Shown here: one piece after another, positions 21,374 to 32,185 of the stretch | Layout of the letters: each line of letters opens with the position of its first letter | Numbering within the stretch: the stretch's first letter is position 1 | Source: Macrosoma leucophasiata | Lineage: Eukaryota; Arthropoda; Insecta; Lepidoptera; Hedylidae | Direction: 5' to 3' | Length of the DNA: 64,000 bases | Assembly: GCA_036365455.1 (NCBI GenBank) | Contig: JAWQUS010000025.1 | Span: 21,116,001 to 21,180,000, forward strand | Made by a program: the position numbers and the translations under genes | The notes under the pieces: generated by a model | What the model was told of the DNA's origin: nothing | What the model saw: only the letters and a program-made list of their open reading frames with translations | Database searches by the model: none

Positions 21374-22381
21374 ATACTGACTGCCGGAGATATCAACAAG
21401 CTCGCCACCTGTTACATGAGTCAAAACTTATGGCACTTAAAAGCATTATTATCCACTCTATGTACAACATTATCTACAGTATAAATCATATTTTTTTAAG
21501 TAATAAACTAAAAAGGTACTAACACTAAGCCTAAAGGACAGGAAAATTAGGGACTCACCGGAGCCCAGATAAACCCTGTGAGGTATTCGTGGTGCGGTAT
21601 TTACTATATATAAGTGTTGTATTGAGTTTTGGCGGGAACCTTGAAAGAGACGTATGGTGCTCTTATTTTATTTCATTTACTTGGTGTTTTTCTAAGTTAT
21701 ATTGAATAAAGTTGGTGGCATTTTGTTTGATATAGGTTTATTACAGTGCCTGTGTATAGTGAAATAGAATGACAGTGCGAAATCACGACCTTTCAGGTTG
21801 CCTCCAAAACTTCATTGTAAATGTTCTGGTAAAGTAGCCATCGCTTTACTCGAATAACTTGATTGTAACTCACTTGACTGACATATTATACTTGATATTT
21901 ACATATTAGACTTGATGACTTTAATATATAAACTTTTACGCTGCTTAAATAAATCCGAAATATCGTTTTACTTGACACTGGCAATATGCGTAATAGCGAT
22001 GCCATAATTACAAAAAAAAAGAAGGGTTGTATTTTTAAATGTACTTAATAAATGAATAAAATAAAATGAATATTTTCAAGTAGGTTGCTGAAACCAGAAT
22101 CAAAGAACCGAGTCGTCTAAACTGACCAAGTTCATATGTCAGGTCACAGTGTATTACATGTTTGCAATCACAACTTACAGCATGTCATTGTTGATTTACG
22201 TTTGCCTAGAACAACAAACTTGCAGTAGCAAGGTTGCTGTCAGCGCAATGCGGTTTGTTTTGGCAACGTCTCGTCGCCAAGATAAATATTTTATTCCGCC
22301 GATGTAACTTCGATATTTGAATTGTTGATGGCTTCGGCTGTTACTCATGTGAGGTACACCTGAATTTATGTACAGTCGTGT

Positions 22382-22624
22382 TTTTTTTTAATGTTATGAG
22401 AGTGGCAAACAAGCATGCAGTTCACATTGATGTTAAGTGTTGAATGCAGCACATAGACATCTACACAAAGACCAGAGGTCAAAAAGCAGATTAATTACCA
22501 CTTCGGAGGCCTAAGGTATTGTGCCTCTGTGCCAGAAATTACACAGCCGTACATTAGCACCTCACCGGAACACCATATTGCTGAACACTACTATTTAGCG
22601 GTAAATATATTAGGTAATACGGCA
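22382..22624 (-). repeat. A-tailed repeat, partial
   Basis: gagagtggcaaacaagcatg to atattaggtaatacggca. Confidence 0.75.
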
Positions 22625-22768
22625 TTATTTTCAGGCCCCTCCATGCCTTACGACTCTCTAACGTCTTACCTGTATAACTATGCCTTAAAATAAATTGATC
22701 GTGTTCTATACCTAGAATAAATCAAACAAGAAAATAGTGTACTACTTATTTTTCGCAATAACACATTT

Positions 22769-23062
22769 TTTTTTTTTTTTTTATGTTATAAAAGTGGCAA
22801 TCAAGCGTGCAGTTCACATTGATGTTAAGTGATGACTGCAGCCTATAGACACCCACACAATGACCAAGGTCAAAATGTAAATGCGCTGCCACTCCTGAGG
22901 CATTAGGTGTTATGCCTCTGTGCCGGAAATTACAGAGCCGTACATTACCACCTGACCGGAACACGATAGTGCTGAACACTATCATTTAACGGCAAGTATA
23001 TTAGGTAATGCGGTGGTGCCTACGCCCGCGAGCTCCGTCACTGGAGCTCTACCACCAGTAAA
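22769..23062 (-). mobile_element. A-tailed repeat, complete
   Basis: Poly-T start, aaagtggcaatcaagcgtgc to gagctctaccaccagtaaaa. Confidence 0.83.
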
Positions 23063-23079
23063 AATGCCAGTGAATTTTA

Positions 23080-23380
23080 GATATTAAAGAAAAAACGGAA
23101 AGAGAAATTTGACTTCGGGCAGGAATCGAACCTGCGACCTCAGGATAACCAGTCCAGCCGCTTTACCACTAAGCTACCATGTCGGTTGTATAGCTACTAA
23201 TTAGTTATCAATGGATGTCGTTCACCGACCTTAAATCGGTTAAAAAACAAAAAGAGAAAGCATAATTTGACGCATCGGTGTGAGAGTTAGTGGTAAAGTC
23301 GCTGAACAGGTTATCCTGAAGTCGCAGGTTCGATTCCTGCCCGAAGTCAAATTTTCTTTCCGTTTTTTCTTTAATTTCTA
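23080..23380. mobile_element. Inverted pair of tRNA-like sequences (foldback element)
   Basis: Left arm 23083-23172 and right arm 23285-23375 are reverse complements: both contain cgggcaggaatcgaacctgc or its inverse (B-box-like ggttcgattcctgcccgaag), flanked by a/t-rich gaaaaaacggaaag blocks. A loop of about 110 bp with ccttaaatcggttaaaa separates them. Confidence 0.82.
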
Positions 23381-23443
23381 AGGAAAATTGTGTTTCAAAT
23401 TTCCTGAGGCGAGTAAATGTGTGGTAATTAATGTGTACGATTG

Positions 23444-23777
23444 CCGACTGCTGGGCACGAGTCTCTCCCCTTTTTGGGGGGAGGCCTGGAGCTTACTCCA
23501 CCACGCTGCTCCATTGCGGATTGGTGGAGGTGGGTGGATTAGTGGCCAACCCGCTGTCGGATGTTTTCAAACCGCCCATATGGCCTCCGACAAGGTTTAA
23601 CGACTGCTGTCTATCGATAGCAACCGGGACCGACGGCTTAACGTGCCCTCCGAAGCACAGAAACGCGCATTTAATTTGTTAGTAGTGGTCACCGATCACA
23701 CTACCCGACCGCGCCCGTAGTGCTTAACCGAGTAGATCGCTTACGATCTACACCAGCCGCGGGGACATGCGCGCTTC
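23444..23777 (-). mobile_element. 5S-headed SINE, tail clipped
   Basis: Minus orientation, from gactgctgggcacgag to ccgcggggacatgcgcgctt. The terminal ATT repeats are missing. Confidence 0.8.
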
Positions 23778-24265
23778 AAAAAAATTTCATACTGCTCACC
23801 AAACCAAACAGGCCCTTTTCGGGTAGTTTTTTCGAATTTTCGTTTCCGCTGACATCGTATCGTATCCTACATTGAACTTCTAAATGTAATATTAATTATA
23901 TATTATTATTATATAATTTCAAGATGACTTTTGGAAGGAATATTTATACTAATTACTTGTATTCTTTTATTTTTATGTTTGTGACATTCGTTTAAGTGAC
24001 TTCAAATTTTTGATTAGATGAGGATTTTGAACATTATTTTTATTTTATTTTTTGAACACACTCTTCGCTCATAACTCTCAAACCAGTATATTCACAGAAC
24101 AGAAAGGTTCTGTGAGTATATTAATGAGTAAAAAACCAATCATTTGTGATATTCAAACGATAACAGCTTCATAATAACAGATAAAGAGTGTTGCACAAGT
24201 TCTGATAAGCAAAATTGTTTTGTGACTAAACTATGAGACTTTTCAATTTAATTTTTAGGCATATT
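23778..24265. other. No gene seen
   Basis: AT-rich unique-looking sequence; nothing supported. Confidence 0.5.
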
Positions 24266-24482
24266 TTTAATTAGCGGACCGCCCCGGCTTCGCATGCTTG
24301 CAAATTGCAATATTACCCCTACCCTCTCCTACTCCTCTTAGCCTTATGTTATAAAAAAAAGCCTAAAGCCTTCCTTGATAAATGAGCTATCTAACACTAT
24401 ATTTTTTTAAATCGGACCAGAAGTTCCTGAGATTAGCACGTTCAAACAAACAAAGAAACTCTTCAGCTTTATAATATTATTA
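24266..24482 (-). repeat. Interspersed repeat, minus copy
   Basis: agcggaccgccccggcttcg to ctttataatattattatag, followed by an ATTATAGAT microsatellite (24478-24515). Confidence 0.65.
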
Positions 24483-24930
24483 TAGATTATAGATATTATA
24501 GATATTATAGATTATTGTCGTTTTACCGTATCCAGCATAAATACTATCAATTACTTTCAAATTACATCTTATAACTGAGGTTAAGATGATATTATTGAAA
24601 TGGTATAGTTTCAAACACATTTCATTTAAAACGTACAAATACACATACGCTTCTACAATAAAAAAATATATATGACATGTGCGAAAAATCAAACATACTT
24701 AGAAAAAAGATATCCGAACGAATCGAGAACCTCCTCCTCCTTTTTCGAAGTCGGTTAACAAGGAGATTAACAATATTACAATCATTAGAAAGTATCAAAA
24801 AACTAAACTGTCCTCAAATACGAACTCAAAGTTTCGAAATAGAATTTGAATGTAACCTGTTTGAATTTAAAAAGACTGAAGTTCTGGAATGGTGGCTGTA
24901 TAGGTATAACATTCAAATTTAATCTAAAGT

Positions 24931-25237
24931 GTTTACTGGTGGTAGAGCTCCAGTGACGGAGCTCGCGGGCGTAGGCACCACCGCATTACCTGATTTACTT
25001 GCCGCTAAATGGTAGTGTTCAGCACTATCGTGTTCCGGTCAGGTGGTAATGTACGGCCCTGTAATTTCCGGCACAGAGGCACCTTATATATAACACCTTA
25101 GGCCTCAGGAGTGGTAACGCATCTGCATTTTGACCTTGGTCTTTGTGTGGGTGTCTATAGGCTGCAGTCATCACTTAACATCAATGTGAACTGCATGCTT
25201 GTTTGCCACTTCAATTACATAAAAAAATAAAAAAAAA
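24931..25237 (+). mobile_element. A-tailed repeat, complete, with a small internal duplication
   Basis: ttactggtggtagagctcca to cttcaattacataaaaaaat; carries an extra accttatata near 25081. Confidence 0.83.
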
Positions 25238-25283
25238 GTGACTGAAATATGTATAAAGTAATTTCTAATTTTCTTATTACATA

Positions 25284-25520
25284 CTAGCTGACCCAAACTT
25301 CGTATTGCCTCAGAATGAAATAATGTGTCAAAGAAAAAAAAACACAATTTCATTTGAAATTGTGTTTTTTACTATTCCCTATCAATTTCTTCATATTTTT
25401 TTACCTTTTAAACCTTCTCGGAGCTTCCAGGAATAATTCAAAACCAAAATTAGCCAAATCGGTCCAGCCGTTCTCGAGTTTTAGCAAGACTAACGAACAG
25501 CAATAGATTTTATATATATA
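25284..25520 (-). repeat. Interspersed repeat, minus copy
   Basis: tactagctgacccaaacttc, caaatcggtccagccgttct and gactaacgaacagcaataga. Confidence 0.65.
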
Positions 25521-25853
25521 TAATAACAGTGCAAAAACACTTCCTTTCAGGTTGCCTCTAAAACTTCATTGTAAATGTTCTGGCAGGCCGGTGGCCTGTG
25601 CTGCTCTATGATCGCAATGATCAACCGGTGTTAAATAATACGTTATAATAAATATAGTGTGGTAATGTAGGTATAATAATAATAATAATGTAGGTACTTG
25701 AGCAACTATAACACTATGAACTAGCTCACTCACCAATTACGCACTGTACTGTTGCACTGGAAACTATTCACTGTCATGACTGTAGATTATCAACTGTGTT
25801 TTATTTCCTTTAAATAGCCCTTACTACATAGCTCTTATCGACAACTCCCTCTC

Positions 25854-26127
25854 AGTAGTAACATACGACCGGATTCGGTACGTAAAACCGAATCCGGCGA
25901 CCAATTTCGCGCGAGCGGACCGCTTCGGACTTGATTAAATGCCTCAAGCCGCAATGGACCCGATTGGGTCCGAGGACTGTAAGAAATCAATTGTCATATT
26001 TTTCTCGTGGCCTGAGGGATTAATAATAATTATGTCCGCCGGACTCCTTTACGCACGGCCAGATTTGATTCGGAGCGTACAGAATCCGCTGTCCGCTCCG
26101 TACCGAATCCGGACGTGTGTTACTACT
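25854..26127. mobile_element. MITE with ~29-bp TIRs
   Basis: Left end agtagtaacatacgaccgga, right end inverse gtccggattcggtacgga. GC-rich interior (gcgcgagcggaccgcttcgg). The target duplication is unclear. Confidence 0.7.
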
Positions 26128-26575
26128 ATCACCTAACTAAGACGACAGTGGTTAGTATTTAAGCGTAAACGAATATATAGAACTCGAATCGCAGATTATC
26201 CAGAGATGGCGCTTGTAGTCAAAATGTTCAGACAACCATTTTGACTTTTGTAGCTCTTCGCACATTACACCGTCTCCTTCCGATTTTTTTGTAGTACAGA
26301 AATCCCAACTTTAGGACGAACATGACAATTTTGCTTGCACAAATAAAACCAAGTACAATTCAACAGGGACTCAACTTTTCGTCATCGAAAGGAAAAAAAA
26401 CGCGTGTTCATGTTGATTTAAAATAACGGTCTCCGTAAAAAACATACAAGCAATAAAATATGGAATTCAGGATTAAAAATATCATACATTTTATATCCTC
26501 CGTACACAGTCATGTAAGCGAAATGATTTTACGGTGGTCGTAAAGTAAAAAATACGTAAGAATGTTTAGCTGCGG

Positions 26576-26907
26576 CATAGAGCAACACGGGCCACCGGCC
26601 GCGGCGGACCGGAGGGGAGTAGCCATATGCAGGCTTTCCCCTCTGTTAAAATACAAGACCCATCGACGACCCAAGACCAAATGGTCCTATATCTGTTGCC
26701 CACATATTAAAATGTGTGCGCGAAAATGTTTATGTATTTTGTTAAAGTCAAGGTGTGAGTTTCGTAGTAATAGACGATTTTTGTAGTGTGAGTGCATATC
26801 ACACGTATTTCCCCCCGCAAAAAATGACAGACAGTTTTACATCGGTAATAAACGCTGTGGCTACTCCTCTCCGGTCCGCCGCGACTGGTGGGCTGAGTTG
26901 CTCTATG
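26576..26907. mobile_element. hAT-type MITE, copy 2
   Basis: 332 bp with TIR catagagcaac / gttgctctatg followed by ccggccgcggcggaccggag and its inverted partner. The 8-bp target duplication agctgcgg is perfect (26568-26575 and 26908-26915). No ORF for a transposase. Confidence 0.9.
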
Positions 26908-27184
26908 AGCTGCGGTGTGTAAAAATTCAATTAATCCTTTTGTGTCCCTTTTTTATTGGGTTTGCGGTATTATGGTGTCTATAATTATTATTTGGACGTT
27001 GCGTTTATTCGCTTTGTGTTTCGAACATTCGCTTTTTCTTTTGAAGTATGGTTTTAAATGAGAATTTAGCAAGAGAATTTTCCTTTGCAACTTCTTTGTC
27101 GTGAATTACGGTGGTCGCTTAATTAATTGTAACAAAGCGCGTTTCGCAGCGCTAGACAGTGTTTGTAATTTTTTTATTCTACAA

Positions 27185-27440
27185 ATAAAAAGCTGCTACG
27201 CGGTGGTTCTTGGTTCGATTCTAGGATCTGAGATAACTGTGTAAAACCCTTTATCTCTGGTTCTGTTGAGATTTTTCCGCCATCTGGAAGTTTTCCAGTA
27301 CCTTGGAGTTTAGTAATGTGCCCGGCGATATCAATAGGCTTGCCACCTGTTACGTGGGCCAAAACGTAACCCGAGAATAGAGGGTGCTTGCATATATACT
27401 TGCATGCTATGCTATACGTTACGTAAATAAAAGTACCTAT
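27185..27440 (+). mobile_element. tRNA-headed SINE
   Basis: ttggttcgattctaggatct, gtaatgtgcccggcgatatc and cttgccacctgttacgtggg. Its right end meets the RTE target duplication at 27439. Confidence 0.7.
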
Positions 27441-27450
27441 ATCTGGTGGT

Positions 27451-30400
27451 CCCCGCGCTGGGCCTCACAGCGTAGGGGAGCGTCCCTCGGGTGGCGGATG
27501 GGGGAGTGGTCGGTGGTACAGCCTAGCTAGCCACCGGCTAAGTCCGATGGACTCGCTGACCAAAGTAGGATGTGGTCCTCCGACATATTGGGGGTTGTGC
27601 GGGGGGTTGACAGCCCTTCCACGTAAAAAAGCTCACGTTACGAAACCGATACAAAGAAATATACGATCCGATCCCAAAACTAACGACAAACGGCGAAGAT
27701 TAATGGATTTACGACTAGCCTCTTGGAATGTTAGAAGCCTTTATAGACCCGGAGCCATATACCAGGTTGTCAGAGAACTACGCCGATATAACATGGGTAT
27801 AACAGCTCTCCAGGAGGTGAGATGGCCTGGCAATGGCGAATGTTTGCTTGATGGTGGTGAAACCCTATTCTATAGTGGAACCAATGATGGCAAGCACATA
27901 AACGGTACCGGCTTTATTGTTGACAAAGAAACACTACCTAGTATAACTAAGTTCGACCCAATCTCAGATAGAATTTGCGTCCTTCGCGTTAAATGTCCCT
28001 TCTATAATGTCACCCTCGTAAACATATACGCCCCTACGGAAAACGCTGATGAAGACGTCAAAGACAGTTTCTACGAAAATTTAGATAATGTTTACGAGAG
28101 CATACCACAGTACGATGTCAAAATTGTGCTAGGGGACCTTAATGCTAAAATTGGACAAGAAGAGGCATTTCTACCCACTATTGGAAATCACAGTAAGCAC
28201 CTACGATCAAATGATAATGGAATACGGCTGATCAGTTTCGCTGCATCTAAATCCATGGTTGTGTGTAGTACGATGTTTCCTCACAAGAATATACATAAAG
28301 GGACCTGGAAATCACCCGACGGAACCACTATTAACCAAATCGATCACGTTCTTGTCGATAACAGACATAAAAGTGACGTCGAAGATGTAAGAACCTACAG
28401 AGGAGCGGACTGCGATAGCGACCATTACTTAATAGGGATCAAATTAAAATTTAAAATCACAACAGTTAAAAGAAACTGCATAAAGCGCGAGGACGAAATA
28501 GACGTAGCTAAACTAGTAAAGGAGCAACCACGTAAGGAGTTTCAGATAGAACTACAAAACAGATTTCAAGGTCTACAAACAGATGATGATATTGACGAGA
28601 CTTGGGAAAATATCCAACAAGTAATCAAAGAAGTTGGAATTAACACCCTAGGAAAGAGAGAACGCAAGAAGCGTCGGGGGTGGCTAACGGAGGACACTAT
28701 TAAAATGTTCGACGAAAGGTGCATCCTTAAAATGAGGGCTGAACAGGCGGATATATGGAAAGCAGAGTACGAAGGACATCGCTTAAAAACCAAAAAAGCA
28801 GTTAAGACCGACAAAAGAAAGCATATGGAGTCGATAGCCAGGAACATGGAACATTCACATAAAACAGGGAAGAGTAGACAATTTTATCAAGAGATCAGAA
28901 GTCTTAAAAAAGGATATCAGCCAACTTTACAGTTATTAGAGGACAATGACGGCAATCTTGTGACGGACCCAGGGAAAATAAAAGATATGTGGCGGGACTA
29001 TTTCCAGACACTACTTAACTGTACTCCATCACCAGAGGACGCTCATCCAAATTCAGACCAGAGTAGTGAAGAAATACCGCCTCTCACCTACCAGGAAGTA
29101 CAGGAAGCGATAATGAGGCTAAAAAATCACAAGTCACCGGGTGTTGATAATCTGCCCGGAGAACTATGGAAATATGGAGGTGAGCCTATACAGAAAAAAC
29201 TTTATGAATTACTAACTGGTATATGGAGCAAAGAACAAATACCGATAAAGTGGAACTTGGGTGTAATATGTCCTATCCACAAGAAAGGTCCTAGAAAAAA
29301 GTGTGCTAATTATAGAGGGATTACCTTGTTACCAACCGCATACAAAGTTCTTTCCTACGTCCTGCTGAGGAGACTTGAACCTTACGCTGAGGCCATAATT
29401 GGTGATTACCAGTGTGGTTTCCGACGCAATCGTAGCACCATCGATCAGATTTTTCTGCTCAAGCAGCTGATGGAAAAGAAATGGGAATATGCACAGAGTA
29501 TCCATTCCTTATTCGTGGACTTCGCTAAGGCATATGACAGTATAGATCGTGATGCATTGTACAACATCCTATTAAACTTCAACATTCCACAAAAACTTGT
29601 AAGAATGATACAAGCCGCGACAAAAAAGAGTAGAGCCGTAGTACGAGTCGGAGGGGCACTTACAGACCAATTTGAAATTCTCACAGGACTAAAACAAGGA
29701 GACGCTCTTTCGCCTATGCTGTTCAACTTAGCACTTGAACACGCTATGAGAAAAGTTCTAGCACTCGACGGCGGAGTACAGCTAAATAGACAGCATAAGG
29801 TGGTGGGTTATGCTGACGACCTGGCTCTGCTAAGCGAAAATAAATACCATCTAGCACAAGCGGCTCAAACTCTAGAAACCGAGGCTAAAAGTTTGGGCCT
29901 TAGGATTAATCGGGATAAGACGGAATACCTGCATATGCGACGCTATAAGAACATTAGAGTAGCGAGAGAGGACCTTATGGTTGGTGACTTTCCGTACAAA
30001 GGAGTGGAGAAGGTTAAATACCTTGGATGCACTGTGACTGATTCAAACACGCGAGAGGAGGAAATAAACATTCGAATCCAAAACACGCTCCGTTGCAGTG
30101 CAACCCTACATAAGGTATTGGCTTCCCGATTTCTCAGTAGACGCACCAAAATTCAGATCTACAAGACAGTGATAAGACCTATTTTAATGTATGGATGTGA
30201 AACCTGGACACTAACTCACAAAGAAGAGCAAAAATTACTAGTTACCGAGAGGAAAGTGTTCAGGAAAATTCTAGGCGCTGTTCGGGATGAAAGAGGAATC
30301 TGGAAGAAAAGGAAAAATAAAGAAATTGAACATCTGGTGGCAGAGCCAAATATCATCGGCCAAATAAAATCCCAGAGGCTTCGCTGGCTTGGCCACCTTG

Positions 30401-30628
30401 AGAGAATGGGGGAGGATCGAGCAGTGAAACTTGCATACTTGGGGCGACCTAGTGGCCGACGTCCAGTTGGTCGGCCCAGGTATCGCTGGAGTGATGAGGC
30501 GCTGAAAGATCTCCGTGACCTTCAGGTCGAAGACTGGCGGGAGGCAGCGCAGAACAGGCAAAAATGGCGCATTCTTGTATCGGAGGCCAAGACTCATTTT
30601 GGGTCACTGCGCCCATAAAACAAACAAC
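27451..30628 (+). mobile_element. Full-length RTE-clade retrotransposon with perfect 12-bp target-site duplication
   Basis: The direct repeat atatctggtggt occurs at 27439-27450 and 30629-30640, directly bounding a 3178-bp unit that holds one open ORF and a short A-rich tail (ataaaacaaacaac). The length is typical of RTE elements. The target is a copy of the ~300-bp A-tailed repeat, whose remaining 3' part continues from 30641. Intact ORF plus identical duplications indicate a recent insertion. Confidence 0.93.
27547..30618 (+). CDS. RTE endonuclease-reverse transcriptase polyprotein
   Basis: 1023 codons, no stop. The first Met is at 27547; an internal Met at 27703 (MDLRLASWNVRSLY) starts exactly at the endonuclease domain and is an alternative start. 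Endonuclease blocks: ASWNVRSL, ALQEVRWPG, VNIYAPTE, IVLGDLNAKIG and DSDHYLIGIKL (residues ~58-305). Reverse transcriptase blocks: RLKNHKSPGVDNLPGELWK, YRGITLLPTAYKVLS, YQCGFRRNRSTIDQI, LFVDFAKAYDSIDRD near residue 656, GLKQGDALSPMLFNLALE and VGYADDLALL near residue 754. The C-terminal region carries LMYGCETWTL and the Arg/Pro/Trp-rich RWLGHLERMGEDR...GRPRYRW block common to RTE proteins. There is no separate ORF1, as is usual for the clade. Confidence 0.93.
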   Translation: MDSLTKVGCGPPTYWGLCGGLTALPRKKAHVTKPIQRNIRSDPKTNDKRRRLMDLRLASWNVRSLYRPGAIYQVVRELRRYNMGITALQEVRWPGNGECLLDGGETLFYSGTNDGKHINGTGFIVDKETLPSITKFDPISDRICVLRVKCPFYNVTLVNIYAPTENADEDVKDSFYENLDNVYESIPQYDVKIVLGDLNAKIGQEEAFLPTIGNHSKHLRSNDNGIRLISFAASKSMVVCSTMFPHKNIHKGTWKSPDGTTINQIDHVLVDNRHKSDVEDVRTYRGADCDSDHYLIGIKLKFKITTVKRNCIKREDEIDVAKLVKEQPRKEFQIELQNRFQGLQTDDDIDETWENIQQVIKEVGINTLGKRERKKRRGWLTEDTIKMFDERCILKMRAEQADIWKAEYEGHRLKTKKAVKTDKRKHMESIARNMEHSHKTGKSRQFYQEIRSLKKGYQPTLQLLEDNDGNLVTDPGKIKDMWRDYFQTLLNCTPSPEDAHPNSDQSSEEIPPLTYQEVQEAIMRLKNHKSPGVDNLPGELWKYGGEPIQKKLYELLTGIWSKEQIPIKWNLGVICPIHKKGPRKKCANYRGITLLPTAYKVLSYVLLRRLEPYAEAIIGDYQCGFRRNRSTIDQIFLLKQLMEKKWEYAQSIHSLFVDFAKAYDSIDRDALYNILLNFNIPQKLVRMIQAATKKSRAVVRVGGALTDQFEILTGLKQGDALSPMLFNLALEHAMRKVLALDGGVQLNRQHKVVGYADDLALLSENKYHLAQAAQTLETEAKSLGLRINRDKTEYLHMRRYKNIRVAREDLMVGDFPYKGVEKVKYLGCTVTDSNTREEEINIRIQNTLRCSATLHKVLASRFLSRRTKIQIYKTVIRPILMYGCETWTLTHKEEQKLLVTERKVFRKILGAVRDERGIWKKRKNKEIEHLVAEPNIIGQIKSQRLRWLGHLERMGEDRAVKLAYLGRPSGRRPVGRPRYRWSDEALKDLRDLQVEDWREAAQNRQKWRILVSEAKTHFGSLRP

Positions 30629-30640
30629 ATATCTGGTGGT

Positions 30641-30712
30641 AGAGTTCAGCTCCAGCGACGGAGCTGGAGGGCTTTCTTTAGGGCGTAGGTACCTCTGCAT
30701 TACCTACCTACA
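30641..30712 (+). repeat. A-tailed repeat, 5' fragment split off by the RTE insertion
   Basis: agagttcagctccagcgacg and ttagggcgtaggtacctctg; preceded by the RTE target duplication atctggtggt. Confidence 0.75.
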
Positions 30713-30736
30713 CTCATAATCTTCATCATCTTAATT

Positions 30737-31860
30737 TCAGCCAATAGACGTCCACAGGTGAACAAAGGCCTCCCCCAAAGAGTGCCACAACGAACGGTCC
30801 TGGGCCGCCCTCATCCAACAATTGCCCGCGACCTTCACCAAATCGTCGGTCCATCTTTGGGGGGCCTGCCTACGCTTTGCTTTCCGGTACGCGGTCGCCA
30901 CTCGAGAACTGCTCTGCCCCAACGGCCGTCAGTTCTTCGAGCTATGTGCCCTGCCCACTGCCACTTGAGTCTCGCTATTCGGTGAGCTATGTCGGTTACT
31001 TTAGTTCTCATGCGGATCTCCTCATTTTTGAATCGATCTCGCAGAGAAACTCCGAGCATAGCTCTCTCCATTGCTCTCTGAGTAACCTTGAGCCTTCTAA
31101 TAAGGCCTATAGGCCCTATATATCACTATAGTGAGCGACCATGTTTCTGTCCCATAAGTCATCACTGGCAACACACACTGATCAAAGACCTTTTTCTTGA
31201 GACACTGCGGTAAGTCGGACGAGAAGATGTATCGTAGCTTCCCGAACGCTGCCCCACCGAGTTGGATTTGGCGATTGACCTCTTTTTCGAAGTTGGACCA
31301 ACCTAACTGGACAGTTTGTCCCAGGTATACATAATCGTCAACAACTTCCGAGTGTAGTACCCTCGACCATAACAGGAGTGGGTGGACATTTGACATGATC
31401 TTCGTCTTGTCCATGTTCATTTTAAGGCCCACTCGTTGGGAGGCCCTACTGAGGTCATTGAGCATTGTGCTAAGGTCTTCCAGGGTCTCAGCCATGACTA
31501 CGATATCATCTGCAAATCGGAGGTGGGAGATGTACTCGCCGTTAACATTGATGCCGAGTCGTTTCCAGTTCAGAAGCTTGAAGACGTCTTTCAATATAGC
31601 GGTGAACAGTTTCGGAGATATAACATCTCCCTGTCTCACATCTCGCTGCAGTTGGATAGGTTTCGAGTTCTGATCCTAAAGCCGGACCGACATAGTGGCG
31701 TTTTCATACAAGCTTCTCAGTACCTCGATGTATCGGTAGTCAACTTGGCATCTCTGGAGTGACTGTAGCACAGCCTATATCTCAACCGAATCGAAGGCTT
31801 TCTCATAGTCCACGAACGCTAGACATAGGGGCTGGTTATACTTTTCTACCGACACTACAT
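30737..31860 (-). pseudogene. Truncated, broken RTE-type LINE (3' half of reverse transcriptase)
   Basis: Minus-strand translation gives, from 31860 down, a stop-interrupted AFVDYEKAFDSVE region, then MRQGDVISPKLFTAILKDVF, LRFADDIVVMAETLEDL and VMTYGTETWSLT, then after a frame break RMRTKVTDIAHRIARLKWQW, AGHIARRTDGRWGRAVLEWR and RWTDDLVKVAGNCWMRAAQD. It is a different RTE family from the intact element next door and is split over three frames. It ends near 30737 with the usual RTE C-terminal block. Confidence 0.85.
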
Positions 31861-31861
31861 T

Positions 31862-31920
31862 CCGCTAAATGTGAATGCTAGTGTTCAGCGCTATCGTGCT
31901 CCAGTCAAGTGATAATGTAA
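31862..31920 (+). repeat. A-tailed repeat, internal fragment
   Basis: gctagtgttcagcgctatcg and tccagtcaagtgataatgta. Confidence 0.65.
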
Positions 31921-31934
31921 GTCGTAGAGGTTAG

Positions 31935-32185
31935 GTTGAACTGACAAATTCATGCAATTATGTAGTTTATTACTTTATTCGATTTTGCTTTATGAGTCCT
32001 TTGTTGATATTTCATCGGCGAAGTTAAGTTAAGCTGACAAATTCATGCAATTAGTTAATTACTTTATTTGTTTTTGCTTTATGAGTTTCTTGTTGATATT
32101 TTAAATAAATGAAATCTCACGGTGAAGTTGAAATGACAAATTCATGCAATTAGTAAAATTAGGTAATTTATTCGTTTAAACATCA
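31935..32185 (+). repeat. ~95-bp tandem repeat, three units
   Basis: ctgacaaattcatgcaatta (or a close variant) recurs near 31941, 32036 and 32132, each followed by a T-rich stretch with ttttgctttatgagt. AT-rich, no coding capacity. Confidence 0.82.

Larger units (their letters stand above)
20621..22380. other. Gene-free repeat remnants
   Basis: Holds an interspersed repeat, a short A-tailed fragment and the text ttcaggttgcctccaaaact near 21790, repeated near 25548. No exon is supported. Confidence 0.5.

Noticed and set aside
23285..23350. tRNA gene on the plus strand
   Set aside because: Part of an inverted pair with a second copy elsewhere; no proper acceptor stem.
30835..31071. Independent small gene (MERAMLGVSLRD...)
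   Set aside because: It is a frame-broken piece of an RTE-type LINE.
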